Of a stretch of DNA of 64,000 bases, positions 11,208 through 22,754 are shown in pieces (the stretch's first letter is position 1; every line of letters starts with the position of its first letter). The notes beneath the pieces are model-generated. The model was given only the letters and a program-made list of their open reading frames with translations. It was not told the origin of the DNA and ran no database searches. The stretch is taken from contig JAAONU010000004.1 in the NCBI GenBank assembly GCA_012932295.1, positions 29,428,304 to 29,492,303 of the forward strand, given 5' to 3'. Position numbers and translations under genes: made by a program. This DNA is from Cyclina sinensis. Taxonomy: Eukaryota > Mollusca > Bivalvia > Venerida > Veneridae.

Positions 11208-12418
11208 CTATATTGAGGTAACAAAAAATGAATACAAAGTGGTTACTTACATAGTGTAAGCTATGTTTAAAAGGTCTGATATATACCTGAAACCAAATTC
11301 CCCATTTACCAATGCAACGGAAATCTAATTTTAAAAAAATGAAGCTTAGATCAAATCGAATCAACTGAAATGAAAGAAAAGCACTGTAGGTACTGATGGC
11401 TTGGGCTTGATTAAGTGGTTTTCAGACTTGAGCACCCAAACACCTCACAAGCGTAGAGAAAAATATCCGTTCTATCTTTATGAAATGATGCCGGCATCTG
11501 AGTTTCTACATCAACAGGGTCGAGACAGTTTTCACGTCCTATAACAAAAACTCACACACTAACATTTTGAATTCATACTTTATCTAGATTGACTGTCATT
11601 ATTATTTTAATTTCGCACATGAAACACTTGTTTTAAACACGACAAGAATTTTTAAAATCTGATTTACCCGTAACTAATAGATTCTTCCTTCGTTATAGAT
11701 CATAACACGCGACTGATAAAAAGAATCAGAAATAAATATTTGTTTTTTACAAGTGACATGAACATTAATTATTATACTTTCTTTCTTTCCATTTATCAAT
11801 CAATCAATCAATAGCGAGCAAACGAAGGAATGAATAACGAGTAAATTGGTGTAATTAGTTGAATTCCATTATAATTAAGACTTATCTAGTGAAAAAATCC
11901 GCCGGTAGTTAGTGAACAAATTACCTATACTTAATTTCAATATGTCTAGTGTATGGTAAATGTTCAACAGCGGCATTAATTTTTATGTAACTGGGGATAC
12001 AAACAATGTTAAAAAAAATTGAAAAAGTTTTATAAACCTCTTCACAAAACGGAAAAAAATATACACTTCTCCGTACACGATGCCACAGAAAACTAATGTT
12101 TTTAAAAGTTGTAAAGAAAATAGGTGAGTTATAGTCTGTCAAATGTGAAGGCGGGTTACATAATACGATACATGACATTAAACTGCTAATAAATACGTGC
12201 GAAGCTTGGCTGGTGAGACTCAACAACTCTGTTTCTTTCCATGTCACCTCTTTGTTTGAATAAATATGGGATATCATTTATGTTACGACATTTTTTGCTC
12301 AAGTTCAAAAGAATTCAGTGAAAAAGTTTATTTACTGATGATTTGGTCAGCGCAATATGTAAAACTGAATGAGTTTATATAAATCAATGAGTTTCACCTA
12401 CAATAATACATGTTTTAC

Positions 12419-12650
12419 CTGATAGGCGATGTTCTTTTGTTCTCAAGTCATTGATATTCATGGTCTGGAATTCGGTGCCAGCTGAACCTTAATGTCCATC
12501 GGAACCCGCCAACATAAATCATCGGAGGCTCGAACTCGGAACCAGCCGAATAATGATACTTAAATGTTTCGTTATGTATCATGTCTATGACGGGAACCAG
12601 GACATTGTTTTCATTCTCTTGAATTCTAAATAGCAAAGATTCTAGCCAGC
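12419..12650 (-). pseudogene. GALNT exon 5, upstream version (5a; one stop)
   Basis: Begins W-L after the GC that completes a Gly codon and ends in phase with PI-R. Contains NNVLVPVIDMIHNETFKY, IYVGGFRWTLRFSW and RIPDHEYQ, then TGA at 12450-12448 followed in frame by LENKRTSPI. It has the same boundaries and phases as exon 5b and so would substitute for it rather than follow it. Confidence 0.85.
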
Positions 12651-13410
12651 CTACAAAGGTAAAGAGAGGAGGCAGCTAATCTACAAGATTTTAACTACAG
12701 GAATCTGGAGAGAATAAGCCTGCTTCTATAGTTTGTTCTTAAAACCACTCGCTAGCAGATTTTGCGCAATACTGAATTCATCCGAATCGTCTATTTTTTT
12801 GTTGTTGCTTTGCCTTAAAATGGAAACATACATGTAAGAGCTCATATACAGCCCTTTTGACATATTAAAGCTACCCCCTGTCATCCGTTTAAAGAGATAC
12901 AGAGGTATAAGTTTTTATGTTTATTTCACAAGTTCTTAACTACCAAAAAATTGAACATTTTATATCTTTTTTGTTTTATAACTACATTTTTATGGCATTA
13001 TCAATTTGACTGAAAATCTCAGTCTCGTTGCTTAACTGTTGGGCGAGCAGCTTTAGAACTATTTTCCTACGCTCCCTTCACCATTATATACAATGCTAGA
13101 TTAGCTAAATGGAACATACTTGTACGTAACTTATTTTAATTACAATAAAAAAGACAGGTGATCCGTTGCTTTCATTTTTCTATCGGAAAATGCTTTGAAA
13201 AAGTATAACTAACAAAAAAGGGATATTAAAATTAAATTTGTCCAGTTCATATTAATGCATTTCATGCATTGCATGACCACTGCTTTATTACTATATCACA
13301 ATGTATGCATTTCAGTGTCCCTCACCTCGCAACGGCATCAACCCACGGAAACACCTCATCAAGAGTGAATGCATTCACTGACAGTTAGAATATACAATGT
13401 ATCTATTTAC

Positions 13411-13575
13411 CCTCAGTCACTTCGCAGTGTGAATCCAGAAATACAGCAACGTTGGCAGTACATTTGTCAAAGCCTATAAGTCGAGCCCGAATAAGCCCAG
13501 ATCGTTCTGGTGCCCGGACCAAGGAAATTTTATCTAGTTTATCAACATATTCTTGCAAAGGCTCTTTTAAATGGT
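13411..13575 (-). pseudogene. GALNT exon 4 (intact): DxH metal-binding motif
   Basis: Encodes HLKEPLQEYV, RAPERSGLIRARLIGF and VAVFLDSHCEVTEG. DSH is the family's DxH metal-binding motif and GLIRAR is strongly conserved. Junctions are phase-consistent with exons 3 and 5. Confidence 0.92.
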
Positions 13576-13938
13576 CTGCAACAGACAAAATGTTTGTACA
13601 AGTGTCAGACATTCTTATTTTCCGAACTGAAAATGCTTTATTATATTTGTCTTTCATACTTTTTTCACTTGTCTATGTTATCAAATTGTTGAAATGAAGA
13701 TATTTCTTAAAGCTCTTGCTATTATTATTGAGCACTGGCCTGATTGTCTTACTTAAGCATAATTAATTACTTAAATAATGATTTGAACAGACCAAGGTTT
13801 ACGGTTTTAGTTTAAACTAAGAATTGGTGAAGCTGTAATAGTCACTAAACACTCTACTAACGTCTTCTAGACGTAGACAAAAATAAATAATTTGATTTTG
13901 ACATATTCAAATATATTAGTTTGGACGAAGTTATTTAC

Positions 13939-14105
13939 CAAATTCTGAGAAATCATCCACCAGGATTATTTGTTTTAAATATTTTTCTGGCGATCTGTCC
14001 AAGATGCTGTGGACTGTGCGCAGTAATACACTCCGCGCCTCGTTGTGAAATATTACTATTACGCATGTGTCGGGTAAATCGTCACCATAGTCAAGCGTCT
14101 TGCAT
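13939..14105 (-). pseudogene. GALNT exon 3 (intact): start of catalytic domain
   Basis: Encodes [39 protein letters not shown] and [11 protein letters not shown]. These match the UDP-GalNAc-binding start of the GT-A fold, including the FHNEA and LVDDFS motifs of the family. CAACAG acceptor and GGTAAA donor are intact. Confidence 0.9.
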
Positions 14106-15020
14106 CTGTTGAGAAATTCAACGTAAAATGCATGAAACATTTTAGGAATATGGTAGGTGAATAAAATAAATTAAGATAAAATAGATTTTAGTCTTGTTAC
14201 TTTTTTCAAGTAGCAGGTAAAGATTTTATCAGAAATGTCTATAAGTGTAAACAAATTGTGTCCTTGTTAAAACAACCTTAGTCAGAAACTTACATAAGAT
14301 ACAAAAAATAATAATACGGCTGTTTCAATACAGAAGAGTGGTGTTTTGCTCTCAAATAGAACTAGTTCTGAATATTTCTGCAGGGAAGATGGGCAGTATA
14401 AAAAACTACATTTTGCTTAAAACTCCGGTCAGCTTAAGCAAGATGATTTCTCTTCTGATCCATTGATTTTTTACCAAGTTTTACTCATTAGCTTTGCAGT
14501 AAGCACCGCATTAAAGTAGTCTGAGGTACTAGTTCTACTCCTTTGCCTATCAGCTAACTTTTATGGCCATATGATAGAGATGTGCTTTGGGAACAAGGAT
14601 ACCCGAGGTTAAAAACCACTCATGACAAGTGGATTTCTCCAGCTTACAAACAGTCTATTGTTAAAATGCCTACTGTTTAACACCAGAATCATGGTTTGTT
14701 GAACTTGTTCCAGGTTTGATAGAAAATTGTTGACTGACTGCGAGGACACATTACGGGGAACTTTTTTAGAAACCCATGAACTTTACTAGCAACATTTATT
14801 ACATAATGGGCATAGCGTTACGTCACACACTGGCATACTGGTTTATGTACATCGGTGTACGAACATGTGAAAATAAACGCAGACAGTACGTGCCCAATAT
14901 TTTCAATGATAGTTCATTAAAATTACACAAGTTCCTTTAAGGCCTATTCTAAAGCCTACTTTATGTTCCAAATAGTATTTTTGTAAGTGATGAAATGAAG
15001 TAAAGGTCGCTGTCACATAC

Positions 15021-15175
15021 TCAGGATCCCTGACATCCGGTAGGCTCCTATGTAGGGAAATCATGTCACTCACATAATCGATTAAAAGCGTTATCACCCC
15101 AGCCTTTATCATAATCTCGCTGCTGTTCTTTTGTTAATTTAGCTCGGTCAATCTCAACACCTTGTCCATTTTCAC
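15021..15175 (-). pseudogene. GALNT exon 2 (one-base insertion)
   Basis: Encodes the pre-catalytic segment: ENGQGVEIDRA, GWGDNAFNR, then, after one extra T near 15,080, YVSDMISLHRSLPDVRDP. Acceptor CCAG and donor GTATGT are present. The 155-bp length is one more than the phase-consistent length, matching the +1 insertion. Confidence 0.85.
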
Positions 15176-15354
15176 CTGGCAGTAAAACAAATAGGAAAGA
15201 TGCTGAAAAAATGAAGGACAAATCTAGCTTATTTATCTATACCATTGAAAATAGGTTTTATCTGATAAAATTCGAGATCTGATGTAAATGATTGAATTCC
15301 ACTGTGTTTTGTTAAACACATTGTTTTGTATTTCTTTTTAAATGTGACACTAAC

Positions 15355-15950
15355 CTGGACCATTAAATTGTGGCTGTTGTTTTCTATTGTCTTTTGGTGG
15401 TTCAATTTGTTTCATTTCCTCCTTTGCTTCTTTTTCAGCTTCTTCCTTTATTTGTTCTTTCACTTTCTCAGTCTTCAGTTCTTGTTCCTCTTTCTCTCCA
15501 TCCTTTTCTTTTTCTTCGTCGCCTTCTCCTCTGTTCAATCTATTTTGTTCCGCTTACTTTCTATATGTTCTGACATCTTATCATTTTCATCTTCTCTTTG
15601 TTTGTATCTTAGTTTTATTGCTTTCTCAGACAGCTTGTCTGAATCTTTGTTGCCATCATCTATTGCACTTTCTTTGTTATGAGATTCATGAGCAATTTTG
15701 GCGCTGTCGCTGTCATTATAATAATTATTTCCCTCAAAATTTCTTTCTTTGATCACAGCTTCATTTATACCTTTCTTTTCACTGTTTTGAAATGCATGCT
15801 GTGTTCATTTTCATGACATAAATCAAATTCGTGAACATGGCCGTCATCCAAATCAGTGAACGATTGAAAAATGAAAACGCTCAATGAAAAGAGTACAACA
15901 ATTGCTATTAGACGAGTTATCAAGCGTTTTATATATCTTGAAGGTAACAT
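15355..15950 (-). pseudogene. GALNT exon 1: signal anchor and charged stem (two frameshifts)
   Basis: Starts MLPSRYIKR, then a hydrophobic stretch (about residues 12-29, LIAIVVLFSLSVFIF) flanked by basic residues: a type II Golgi anchor. The rest is a low-complexity stem, Lys/Glu/Asp-rich, ending QFNGPG at the donor after 15355. The frame is broken near 15,770 (a shifted frame resumes at GINEAVIKE) and again near 15,540 (resumes at NRGEGDEEKEK). The acidic/basic stem is unusually long and repetitive compared with typical family members. Confidence 0.75.
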
Positions 15951-16974
15951 GATTTGTTGGTTGATGTTTTGTGTTATCTTTCGTGCAGAAATAGAAGCAA
16001 CAGCTTGTCTACTAAGTAGACTGTAAATCTACAAATTTTACAGCTTTGTATCCATATTAAACATTGTTTTTGTATATAGTCAGACAAAAAGATATTAAAT
16101 ATATATTTTTAGAAGACTCAAGAATAAGAAACTTATTTATTTTATTCCAAAATACGAAAAACGTTATTTTCTTCTAGTTCCCTGAGGTAGTGAGGACAGG
16201 TCTTATCCTGTTGCGTCACAGAAAATCAACAGAAATCATCTGCAGTCTCTTATTAATCATGATTTCGAAAGTTACAGATTCACATTTTCCAATGCCTGAA
16301 AAAGAGTGTTTGATATTGTTAGACTGTTTCCAATTATATTGAACAAAGATTGACGAGATTCCGGAGTGAAATATCCGTTTTGTCCATGTCATCAAATAAG
16401 CCAAATATTCATTTTCAATGATTACTCCAGAAATAAATCTAAGAACGGAGTAAGACAATCTCAAGATTTTATACGTAAAGTACCAATAATTCTCTTACAT
16501 TCAATATATTCCTTTTTATGTAAAACCTATTGAGTAACCTGATCACGTGGGATGGGCGAGTTAATATATCTAGATTGATTTCCAGGGCAACAGATGTAGC
16601 CTTAAAGTTTCGTTTAGATTACTGCACTGTAAATGACGCTATGAAAACAGGATGTTACAAACAATAGATAAGCTGACGTTTAACGTTTTTGTTGGAAACG
16701 ACATTTAAACAATTTAACCGTTTTAAAGCAATATTGAACATTTGTATCAATAGCCTAGCATTGTTTATCTTCTCTTCGATTTGTGAAAAAGTTCAGGCTT
16801 TCAACGTAAAACAATTTTAGATTTAACTATTATAGATTGTTCATTTTATTCGTTGTTTTTATTTCGTGAATTTGCAAGGGTTATAAAACTTGTGAATTTG
16901 AGTAACTAATAAGAATAAAATTTGTTGAACTCTAAAATGATAAAGTATCTGGCTTAATTAAAATACCTAGACGA
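15951..16974. other. AT-rich sequence 5' of the GALNT pseudogene
   Basis: No coding sequence or repeat recognised. The original promoter would be here, but no defined element is visible. Confidence 0.4.
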
Positions 16975-18920
16975 TGCATAACACGATCAAACTGCACAGT
17001 TTTGCTGACTGAACAGTGAATAACATGATCAAACTACATAGATGCACTGACTGAACAGTGAATAACATGATCAAACTACACAGATGCACTGACGGAACAG
17101 TGAATAGCATGATCAACTACAATGATGCACTGACTGAACAGTGAATAACATGATCAAACTACACAGATGCACTGACATGAACAGTGAATAACATGATCAA
17201 ACTACATAAATGCACTGACTGAACAGTGAATAACATGATCAAACTACACAGATGCACTGACTGAACAGTGAATAGCATGATCAAACTATACAGATGCACT
17301 GACTGAACAGTGAATAACAGGATTAAACTACACAGATGCGCTAACTAAACAGTGCATATCATGATCAAACTGCACGGATGTTATCACAAAGCAGAGATGA
17401 TCAAACAGTATGGATGTGATGATCAAACAGTGCATAACATGATGTAATCAAAAAGCAGAGATGATCAAACAGTATGGATGTGATGATCAAACAGTGCATA
17501 ACATGATTAAACTACACAGATGCGCTCACTGAACGTGATCAAACTGCACGGATGTGATGACAAAACAAAGATGATCAAACAGTATGTATGTGATGATCAA
17601 ACAGTGCATAGCATGATCAAACCGACAGTTGTGCTGACTGGGCAGTTCATTACATGATCATTGTGAACGAAAGTCCTAGCTGAACAGTTCATAACATGAG
17701 CATTGAAAATGAAGCTCTTGACAGAACAGTTCATAACATGATCATTATGAACGAATGTCTTCAGTGAAAACTTTATAACATGAGCTTTCAGCGTAGCTGT
17801 GGTGTCTAGGACAGTTTATAACATGATCATTATGACCAAATGTTTTGAATGAGTAGTTCATAACATGAATTAACCTACACACAGAAGCCGACTGAACAAT
17901 GTATAAGGTGATCATCATACACAGATGCGCTGACTGGACAGTGCACATAATGGTCATTTTGAACAAATGTCCTGACTAAACAACTGATTACATGATTATA
18001 ATGCACGGATAGGCTGACTGAACAGTGCATCACATGATCAAACTGCATGGATAGGCTGACTGGACAGTGCATCACATGATCAAAATGCACGGATAGGCTG
18101 ACTGGACAGTGCATCACATGATCAAAATGCACGGATAGGCTGACTGGACAGTGCATCACATGATCAAAATGCACGGATAGGCTGACTGAACAGTGCATCA
18201 CATGGTCAAAATGACGGATAGGCTGACTGAACAGTGCATCACAAGATCAAACTGCACAGATACGCTCACTAGACAGTTCATCGCATGATCAAACCATACA
18301 GCTGCAATCACTGGCATAACATGATCAAACTACAAATATCCCCTGACTCGACAGTGCATCACACGATCAAACTGCACAGACGCAATGATGGACAGTCCAT
18401 AAAATGATCAAACTGTGCAGATGCGCTAACTGGACAGTGCAAGACAAGATCAAACTACAGAGATGCGCAGACTGGACAGTTAATCAAATGATCAAACTAT
18501 AGAAATGTTCTGACTGGCATAACATGATCAAACTACAAAGATGTGCTGACTGACAGTGCATATCATGATCAAACTATTCAGATGTGCTGACTGGATTGTG
18601 CATATCATGATCATTATAAAAGAATGTGCTGTCTGGCATGGGCATATCATGTTCAAACTAAACGAATGTGCTTACTGTACAATGCATATCATTATCATTG
18701 TGAACGAATAAAACTGCACGGATGGGATGACTTGACAGATATTTCACTGAATGGTATATAACATGATCAAACTACTAAGAGATGCTTACTTGACAGTGCC
18801 TAGCATGACCAAACTGCATGGATGCGCTGACTGGACTGTTCATAACAGGATCCTTATGAACGAATGTGCTGTTAGAACGGTGCATATTATGATCAAACTA
18901 CAGAGATGTGCTCAATGATA
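16975..18920. repeat. Satellite array, 42-bp unit, ~46 copies
   Basis: Units have the form GACTGAACAGTGCATCACAT followed by GATCAAACTGCACGGATAGG CT, with a 42-bp period held over almost 2 kb. The middle (about 18,000-18,240) is most homogeneous and both ends are diverged, as expected if recent amplification occurred inside the array. Because 42 is a multiple of three, the minus strand shows a spurious 14-residue-periodic ORF there. Confidence 0.92.
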
Positions 18921-21900
18921 TTGCTCTTGAGTGGTCAAAAAGGCAATATAATTAAGATCTTTAAAAGTCGGTTAATTCAACCACATTATCTCAACTCTGT
19001 TTTGTAGAAATCAGTTCTGAAATGCATTGCATCAGTTTAAGAATAAGATTAGTCGCATTGTAAAATTTTAAGTAAAAAGAGGTATAATATTTAATAACCC
19101 CTATACATGTACGTAATATGGTAGCTGTATTTTGCAATTTAGAGTAAACAGTATCTAAGATTTTTTGCCTTATGGCCAATTTGTCAAGTCTTTTCATCCG
19201 ACAGTGAATCTTGAAATTGATCAAGGGTTGTTTGCCATACTTCTGAAGTTCAAATTTCAAATTCAATGTCATACCCAAGACATGGTACTCAAATAGAATG
19301 CAGAGACCTTAAAAAGGTTCGGAAATGAACAATAAGCTACGATTAAAATGCCTTCAAGTGATTAGGCTTTTAAATTTGTCTGAAAAAGAAAGAAAATCCT
19401 AATTCAACGTTTTCAACCAAGGTTATTTTGACTGTGGATTTAATTTTGATTTATAAATATGATAAAAATTGTAAAAGCTGCTGAGTTGTATAGCATTCAA
19501 AATTATATAATTTCAGAAAATAGATACAAGACCGAATTATAAGTATATGGTATTGATTACACCATACAGTTATCTTATCTTTTTAAAACAGATCTTTTCG
19601 CTATACGAAATTATTGTAATTATTAAACAGGTGCAACATAAGACCTAAATTATTACTTAACAATAAAAAGCAGGTATAAATATGTGAAAAATTTAAGGTC
19701 AAAGATATATTTAACATTACCATTTCAGAAAAAAAATCCTCTTCACGACAAAAGTTCTCTAGTTTTTAACAGAACAAACGGATTTAAAAAAATACATAAA
19801 GCTTTGGTATTTATCACTCACTGAAATAAGTTCCTGTGACAGTGGTACTTTGATATTTACATTTACTTGTATTCATTTGAGGGCCGAATATAGATAACAA
19901 ATCCTGCCTATTGTACATACCTTGGTTATGTAGAAATTGTACTAAAATTTAGGATTATCTTTCATTTCTTATAACGGTTACCTGTTCGTTTGATTTTAAT
20001 AACGCTTTACGAAACGTCACACTTATATTGATATAAACATTATGCGGCGACATAAGTCACAACGGGCATAATCAGCTAGTGATCATGTAACATTTCAATG
20101 GGTTCATTACAGATTTGAATGGAACAAATAAAAATCAAGTAAAGTGAACTCAATGCAGATACGACGGTGGTGTGGCCATGACTAAAAGCCATTAAATCAT
20201 TAAAATTGTAGAAAGAATACTAAAAATCGTGTGGCTCAAATATATTGAATATGTTTTATGTCTTCTAACTTCGAGAGAACCCTTTCACAAAATTCTTCTA
20301 CTTGTTGTGTCTGTGGGATAAAATGATTAAAAGAGTCTTTATCCCTTATTATGAATAGGGCATTTTTAAAGGATTGTGTCGATCCAATGTTACTAATACA
20401 TAAGCCTTTCGGCCAAAGTTTCGTATAAAATTAGGAGTCAATGCTTTTTGTTTTACTATTTGTATTAAGATGAACTGCAACTAGGGGACACACTACTTTT
20501 GGATAAACTACCTCTCTTTGGACTGAATCCGCCATTTGTAATCAGAGGGACACCATTTTGGCTTATATACTTTATCAAGGAGAGAATGGGCATTCTTTTT
20601 ATTTATTTTTGTTGAAGCTATTACACGCACATCATGTCACAATCTAGCGATACATGTCTAGATACAAGTTACGTCTTGACAAATTGTCCTAATAAAGCAT
20701 TGAGCTGGTATGTTAATGTAAAGCCAATAGCTGGTTAATGTATCAATCTTTTAATATTTTTTAATATCTTTTAAGATCGAATAAATCATTTTCCCATAGA
20801 GTACTCAAAATATATCCTTAAGTTATCTCTAAATAACTCTTTAACTAGCCCTTTGAGTCATAAAATATACACAGAATATGTTTAATTCATTCACAAAGAA
20901 AAAAGTTACAGTTATCTAACAAAAAGCTACAATTTCTAGAAAAATGTTACAATACAGTAACAAGACAACAATGCTATCGATTTTTTTTTACAAAACATTA
21001 TTTATCAATCTAATAAAAGATGAACATGAAAGATCAAGCTTTGACCAGAGAACAATTAAACTAACCGGAGCAATATTTAAACCCTGACTCCAAACAGTGA
21101 ATTTTGAATCACGAACGCACAGAGTTATTAAATCATCTATCAATTATAACGTACAATTTTAAGGAAACTATTGCCCTGTCATCAAGACATACTCTCGAAA
21201 CATAAAAATATGACTTAAATTTCTCTTATCAAATTCTTAAAAATGAACAGCCAAAACTATCTTTGAAGTTGACTGCTGATGTTAACATCTTCATCCATAA
21301 GTGCTGAGCATAATTTTGATATGACTATTCTATATGATTGTATAATAAAAGGACAATAACTGTTATTGTATCAAAGTCTAACTCTTAGTAACACTGATAA
21401 AAGTTAAAATTTAATTAAAAAATGGGCAAAATTGTCCTTTTGATGGGATGAACTGCTATTATGATCATTTAAAGACAATGGCTTGTAAAAGAATTATAAT
21501 AAGACATCCCCAACGAGTAAATGAACCACTTTTCTCTACACTACTTATGACATACACAGGCAAACTAACAAGTTTTTAAACTAGCTTTTTACACATAAAC
21601 CCTTTCATTTCATTTTAGTTTACTAAACGAACGTTTTTCTTGTTTAAGATCCTACAGTTTTATTTAAATCTTTTAGATTACTACAACACTGCTTAAGAAA
21701 AAGAATTCTCTCGAATCATCAGATTATAAACTAAACCAAATGTTTTGATGAAAATTAATGAAGTATGCTAAAACCATACTGCAATCGAACAAATCACGCT
21801 TAATTTCAACTTTTTCTACTGATAAATACAAACTGTACATACGTACCAAACATCAACATCTAAACATATATCAACGATTAAAAAAAGAAAAACAATAATT

Positions 21901-22399
21901 TAACATAGAAGAATAAAACAAAACGCATACAAGTATGATTTTTTTGCATAATAAACTTTAATTTTAAAGAAAATCATTTTTAAAGTTACAATCTGTGTAA
22001 AAGTAAGTTTATTTATAACAAGCATTACCAAACAGCTTTAATTGTGGCATTTACACGTTCTAGAATTGTATTTTGAGGAACGGTTAATTTTTACAGCTTA
22101 TTTGGTTATATGAGCTTCATTAAATGTGTATTTTATGCTATTTCCAGTTTGTATGCGTAAGTAAATGTCCCCTGATCGTCCGACGAGCTGAATTCATTAA
22201 ATAAGTTTTGTCAGGTAAGCCAAATATATTCGTCGAAACCTGCATAAACGAATGAACTTAAATTCACACAAAAAAAGACATAAAATAATGCAATCAAAAC
22301 TAAACACAGCAATTGTAAATGAACAAGCCATCGATAGCTTTGCTTTTAGCATAGTTCATATAAATATTAAAAACTGGAATTTAAAGTTACATAACATGC
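18921..22399. other. AT-rich intergenic sequence
   Basis: About 3.5 kb, strongly AT-rich, with no ORF or repeat I can support. The last ~300 bp (from about 22,100) reappears in part at 29,115-29,215. Confidence 0.5.
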
Positions 22400-22670
22400 T
22401 TAAACTGAGGCAATACATGAATAGATTAATGTGAAGCGATAACAGCTCTGTGTTTACAGATAAAATGTCTCATGTTTCATTCGTCGCTTAGAGCCATTCA
22501 AAAACTTTTTGTAGATACACTGAATTATAAAAAACATGCATATCAATCGTTCATAAGAACAACCGCGCATATTGGAACACTATTTGCATAATAAGCTCGC
22601 ATAAACTAGGAGCGCATACGGCATTGGGTGATATTGACTACAGCAGGGAAGTCACATGTTGTAATACACA

Positions 22671-22678
22671 TATATAAA
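22671..22678 (+). promoter_or_regulatory. TATA box of TRPV-like gene 1
   Basis: TATATAAA after TACACA, 77 bp upstream of the chosen ATG. The same word in the same context stands before gene 2. Confidence 0.5.
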
Positions 22679-22754
22679 AATAATATTTGAATAGCAGGGA
22701 TTGTGAAGATTTTATTTCAAATTAAGAGAAAGAAACAATTTGAGAAAGCGAAAT

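Larger units (their letters stand above)
9461..15950 (-). pseudogene. Polypeptide N-acetylgalactosaminyltransferase (GALNT family) pseudogene
   Basis: The minus strand carries, in correct order and compatible splice phases, the exons of a Golgi type II membrane enzyme that would transfer GalNAc from UDP-GalNAc to Ser/Thr and start mucin-type O-glycosylation. Visible are an N-terminal signal anchor, a Lys/Glu-rich stem, the GT1 catalytic half (IFHNEA, LVDDFS, FLDSHCEV), the Gal/GalNAc-T half ([34 protein letters not shown]) and two repeats of a C-terminal ricin-type lectin domain (CHGQGGNQ, CHGGKGHQ). Disabling changes: two frameshifts in exon 1, one in exon 2, a stop in exon 5a, a frameshift in exon 5b, three stops and a 16-nt deletion in exon 6, and two stops in exon 9. 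Exons 3, 4, 7 and 8 are clean. Stops by substitution argue against assembly error as the sole cause. Confidence 0.9.

Noticed and set aside
15326..15752. Plus-strand hydrophobic Phe/Leu/Ser-rich ORFs resembling membrane proteins
   Set aside because: Antisense of the Lys/Glu-rich GALNT stem; the minus strand has the recognisable gene.
9461..15950. Functional GALNT gene with assembly errors only
   Set aside because: Substitution stops in conserved codons (both key residues of WGGEN, a lectin cysteine) and a 16-nt deletion are unlikely as random read errors when the TRPV genes in the same window are error-free over 4.8 kb.
17745..18201. Minus-strand ORFs with a 14-residue repeat
   Set aside because: Direct product of the 42-bp satellite (a multiple of three); no start context, no homology.
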